Of a DNA stretch of 64,000 nucleotides, positions 60,701 through 64,000 are shown in pieces. Under the pieces are notes generated by a model that did no database searches, was not told the DNA's origin, and saw only the letters and a list, made by a program, of their open reading frames with translations. How positions within the stretch are numbered: the first letter of the stretch is position 1; every line of letters starts with the position of its first letter. Origin of the DNA: Echinostoma caproni (Eukaryota > Platyhelminthes > Trematoda > Plagiorchiida > Echinostomatidae); contig UZAN01039779.1 in the NCBI GenBank assembly GCA_900618425.1, positions 13,230 to 77,229 on the forward strand, read 5' to 3'. A program made the position numbers and the translations under genes.

Positions 60701-63040
60701 TTCAGACCATGTGTAACCGGTTACCTGTAGTTATGCTAGCCGCTGTGTATCGCTAATCATGGTGTTTTTGTTATATTTTCGGATTCGAAAAAATCATAAA
60801 ATCTATTCTTGGTGGCTTACTCTCCACTGTCATTACGGAATCGATTTATACCCCTTTGCATCTTGACCTGCCCAGTGTTGACACACACAGAATCACTTTA
60901 TGATTAGCAAGGTCCCACACCTACAATAATCTGTTTTAAAAGTGACGTGTAGATCTAATTTCATTTACCTATTAGGTAGATACTCTTATTGGAAAATGAA
61001 TGTAAATCGCTTAGATAGAACGTAACAGAATACTCTTTATTTCTGTGGAAAGTGTATTCCCGTGTGAGTTGTGTTATTGGCGCACTGTTTCCATTCCCTT
61101 ACTTTAACGGTGAATTCAAGATCAGTTCTACAAACCTATTATATCCGTTTGTAACTCAGTGATGCTTGTTAAAATGAATCAAATGCATTCAAATATGAAC
61201 AGATAAAATCGGTCTTGGCCTTTTTCCTGCACAATAATGTGGAATCGTTGACCGTGGGATTGAACGTCTGGAAGCGTCAATGCACATCAAAGTGAAACTG
61301 CCACTGATGATTTGATTTCTGTTGCCTTTTGTCATTCTTAAAATAATCTAAACAGACGAAATAAAGGATTAGATCCACCAGGTTTATTTATTCAAAATTT
61401 TCTATTTTCTCCCCGATCTTTTTTTCACAGGATCGCTCCGTCGGATGTTTGATCCGTCATTGTGAACGCCGCAATCACAGGGACGTCAAATGTTATTACA
61501 GGATAAATAAGAGTTAGACCCGAGACGTGAAAAAAATAGATTCATGGGAATGTCCAAGTTTTAAAAGGATTAGTAATCAGTTGATAAGAGGGAGATTAAA
61601 GTGAAGTCAACTGAGAATAAAAATTATGCTACAAAGCAATGTAGTATATAAAAAGGCTCGTACAGATGAGTTCTTATACGTTTATTTCTTTGGAAGTAAA
61701 ACCTTTTATAATTATTAATTGCAATAGATTTGAAGAAATGGGAGAGTTTAGTGCAAGACTGTGGGGTAAGCTGAATTTTGCATGCAAGTGAACCGAAATT
61801 TGGTTGCTGTTTGTCTTCCCAATCCACAGTACGTCTGCTGACCATGTGTGAAGCATACTAAAAACATCTTTCCATGACTCCAAAAAAGAATGCATTATTA
61901 CTGAACCTTGGTGGCAAATGTAGCTAATTGATGAAGATTATTTTACATAAATTTGGATTGTGTACAAACTATGCTACTTTTAATCATAAATGAACACTCC
62001 TGACTTTGCAGATTTTGAGCAAAATATTCCTGAATATAATGATACAATAAAATAACAAAACACAACCGCGAAATTCGAAGCTGAGCAAAATGTTACTGTC
62101 GCTTACAGCGCTGAGGTGACAGCTGCTAGCAAATTAACCTGTACGACCAGGTTACAGGGGTTTCTCCTAGTTTTACCAGTCCACATTGTCGTTCCTAGAC
62201 AGTAATTTGCATCATGAACTAGAGTACAAATTTTTACTTGGTTGATTTCCTTCTAGGATTTTAACATTATGTTATCTTGCACACACTCATGTATGTTTTT
62301 TCCTATCTGCCCGTGAACAGTTATTGTCCGTATCTCCTCAAGAATAATTACCTTACCGCCCGAAGATACTCAATTTCAGTTCACCTTTTTAGTGAGTACC
62401 ACAGACAGCTAACCATTTACCTGTGTTCACCTCCACACCCTTATTCCATGGTAAATAAAACGATTCAGTATCTATAGAGTCCCCGATTAAAAAATAGTAT
62501 CTTCTACCCCACAGAACCGATATCCGAGTATGCAACATTGCTCAATTTCGTGTCGTTTTATGGCATGTATGCACGGAGTGTTTCTAAAGCTTAGGTGATT
62601 ATTAAGTTACCACTACAACTGATTAATTGATTGGGTGAAGATAAATTTGTGACTGATAACTGGGTGGCATTAGGAGTTTTCAATTTTCGTACACCTCTCA
62701 CCTAAATATGTACCTGCAATGTTAACAAAACGGCACTGAACGATACCGATAAAGCTTCGTTTCATTGATTCATATGAAATGGCATCTGGAGATGTATTTC
62801 ATAAGCACATCCAAAATACAAGTTGCCACTTTCGTTCCATTTATGAATAAATCTCAGGTCAGTTGAATATTATTCCCGTTATCCAAATATAATAACATGA
62901 TATAAAACTGACTAGAAGCATAGCTACATAGTAAAGCAAAATGCGACTCACATTTGCAAATTCGACTTACTGCATTTTTAATTCAGACATTCCACACAAG
63001 TAGAGGGGCACGACCGAATGCCCCATTAAACATTTTATAC
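57728..63040. other. Non-coding AT-rich stretch, no recognised gene
   Basis: Short motif-free frames in both strands. The frame at 60161-60394 (plus) is mildly protein-like but has no domain. No further SINE copy or retroelement was recognised. Confidence 0.45.
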
Positions 63041-63044
63041 TTTG

Positions 63045-63160
63045 TCATGATTGGCTGTTTTCTTTCAGACCTCAGTTTCCCATTTTGAAAGTGGATAGTT
63101 CCTTACTAAAGCATGATTGGTTGTGGGTGGGAGATCTGATTGGTTGATTTTGATTGTTAG
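63045..63160 (+). promoter_or_regulatory. Cluster of inverted CCAAT boxes (possible promoter)
   Basis: ATTGG occurs in TGATTGGCTG, TGATTGGTTG and again TGATTGGTTG, followed by a related TGATTG, within about 110 bases. Repeated inverted CCAAT boxes are bound by NF-Y in animals. No start site, TATA box or coding exon is recognised downstream, so a promoter is only a possibility. Confidence 0.2.
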
Positions 63161-64000
63161 ATATTTAGTGAATTATTTTGGGATGATGAACGCAAAATTT
63201 CGAATCAAACAGTTAAACTGGCATTTATTCATTAAACATTTACAATAATCCTCGCTACAGATTAGTCGTTTCTATGTAAAATTGCAAATTTCATCGTTAA
63301 AGATATTATGTTCTCGTTCACAACTGGTGAGCACAACACATAAGATCTATGTTATTTCGTTCTATCATAATTGATAAAAACACGTTTGTTTCCATTCAGT
63401 CATTATGTAATTAATGTTGGTAAACTAAGATAAAAAGTACAACCAAAACCTTCGTAATTGCAGTTGACCTTTTTGAAGAGAGCGAAAATAGCAGAGGGGC
63501 TGCTCAATCAGTGACAACAAGAAGTTCACGGAATTTCACGAAATCGTTTCCTAATGAACATAACAAAAAAATAACAGAAAAATAGGTATTTATGCTTCAA
63601 AGCACTATGACGAATACCGACTATGATAACGAAAATGAGCAGTAAAAAGTGCTCACCCATTGAGAACAATGCGGGTTGAAGATGAACTGAAAACTGCAAG
63701 TCGATGGTCTCGACAGCTTGGACGATAAGCGGAATGAATGTTTTCCTTCAGGTTTGGTGGACGAAAATTGGAATGAATCACACCTATAATTGCGGAGTAC
63801 GTTGCGGAGTCATGACTTGGCGTATTAAAGTAGAAACACCATAGAACACAAATCTCAAGTGCAGCTCAGTGGAGTTGAGACGAGTAAGCCTCACAAATTC
63901 GGTCAGACGATTATGTATTAGAACAGATACGTCCAACTTCAACCAACTTGACGACAGGGTCGTTTTTCTGGGCGTTTATAATGAGTAGTGAATGAATGAT
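63161..64000. other. Non-coding stretch to window end
   Basis: No open frame or repeat that I can support. Confidence 0.45.

Noticed and set aside
1..64000. CRISPR array, prophage, operon or other bacterial system
   Set aside because: No regularly spaced repeats, no dense long frames and no ribosome-binding-site pattern; the content is eukaryotic.

Overview
This window looks like AT-rich nuclear DNA from a metazoan, most plausibly a flatworm (trematode-like). The reasons are: almost no long open frames over 64 kb; one clear coding exon bounded by a eukaryotic splice acceptor; decayed non-LTR and Penelope-like retroelements; tRNA-derived SINEs with A-rich tails; and scattered microsatellites. 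Nothing bacterial or viral was seen (no operons, no CRISPR array, no rRNA). The taxonomic call is an inference from the mobile-element content, not from a marker gene.

Layout. Positions 1-515 and 21978-22530 hold two copies of one repeat. Its first 305 bp are almost identical between copies and carry an exon-like frame; the rest is much more diverged. 5.29-5.39 kb is a TA/GA microsatellite. 9.49-9.66 kb is a worn SINE, and 10.67-10.91 kb may be a scrap of a Penelope-like element. 11597-12050 is a 454-base assembly gap. 15.30-15.67 kb has a coding-like minus-strand segment with one stop. 17.5-19.3 kb is a cluster of dead retroelements on the minus strand: a non-LTR reverse transcriptase, then a GIY-YIG endonuclease fragment of a Penelope-like element. 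24758-25556 (minus) is the best real gene here, the terminal coding exon of a single-pass membrane protein. 30.2-31.1 kb is the 3' part of a CR1/jockey-like LINE. 32.40 kb is a strong G-quadruplex tract. 43.9-45.2 kb is a decayed Penelope-like reverse transcriptase. SINEs lie at 48.6-48.84, 52.41-52.60 and 57.53-57.73 kb. 54.8-55.99 kb holds a coding-like minus-strand segment and a GC-richer island with a 20-bp inverted repeat.

Every retroelement fragment I could orient lies on the minus strand. This may be chance, or may mean the window sits in introns of a plus-strand gene whose exons I did not recognise. I did not find a convincing new biological system. The items most worth checking are the near-identical exon duplication, the SINE family, the Penelope-like remnants and the unidentified membrane protein. 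Most of the window is non-coding sequence in which I see nothing definite.
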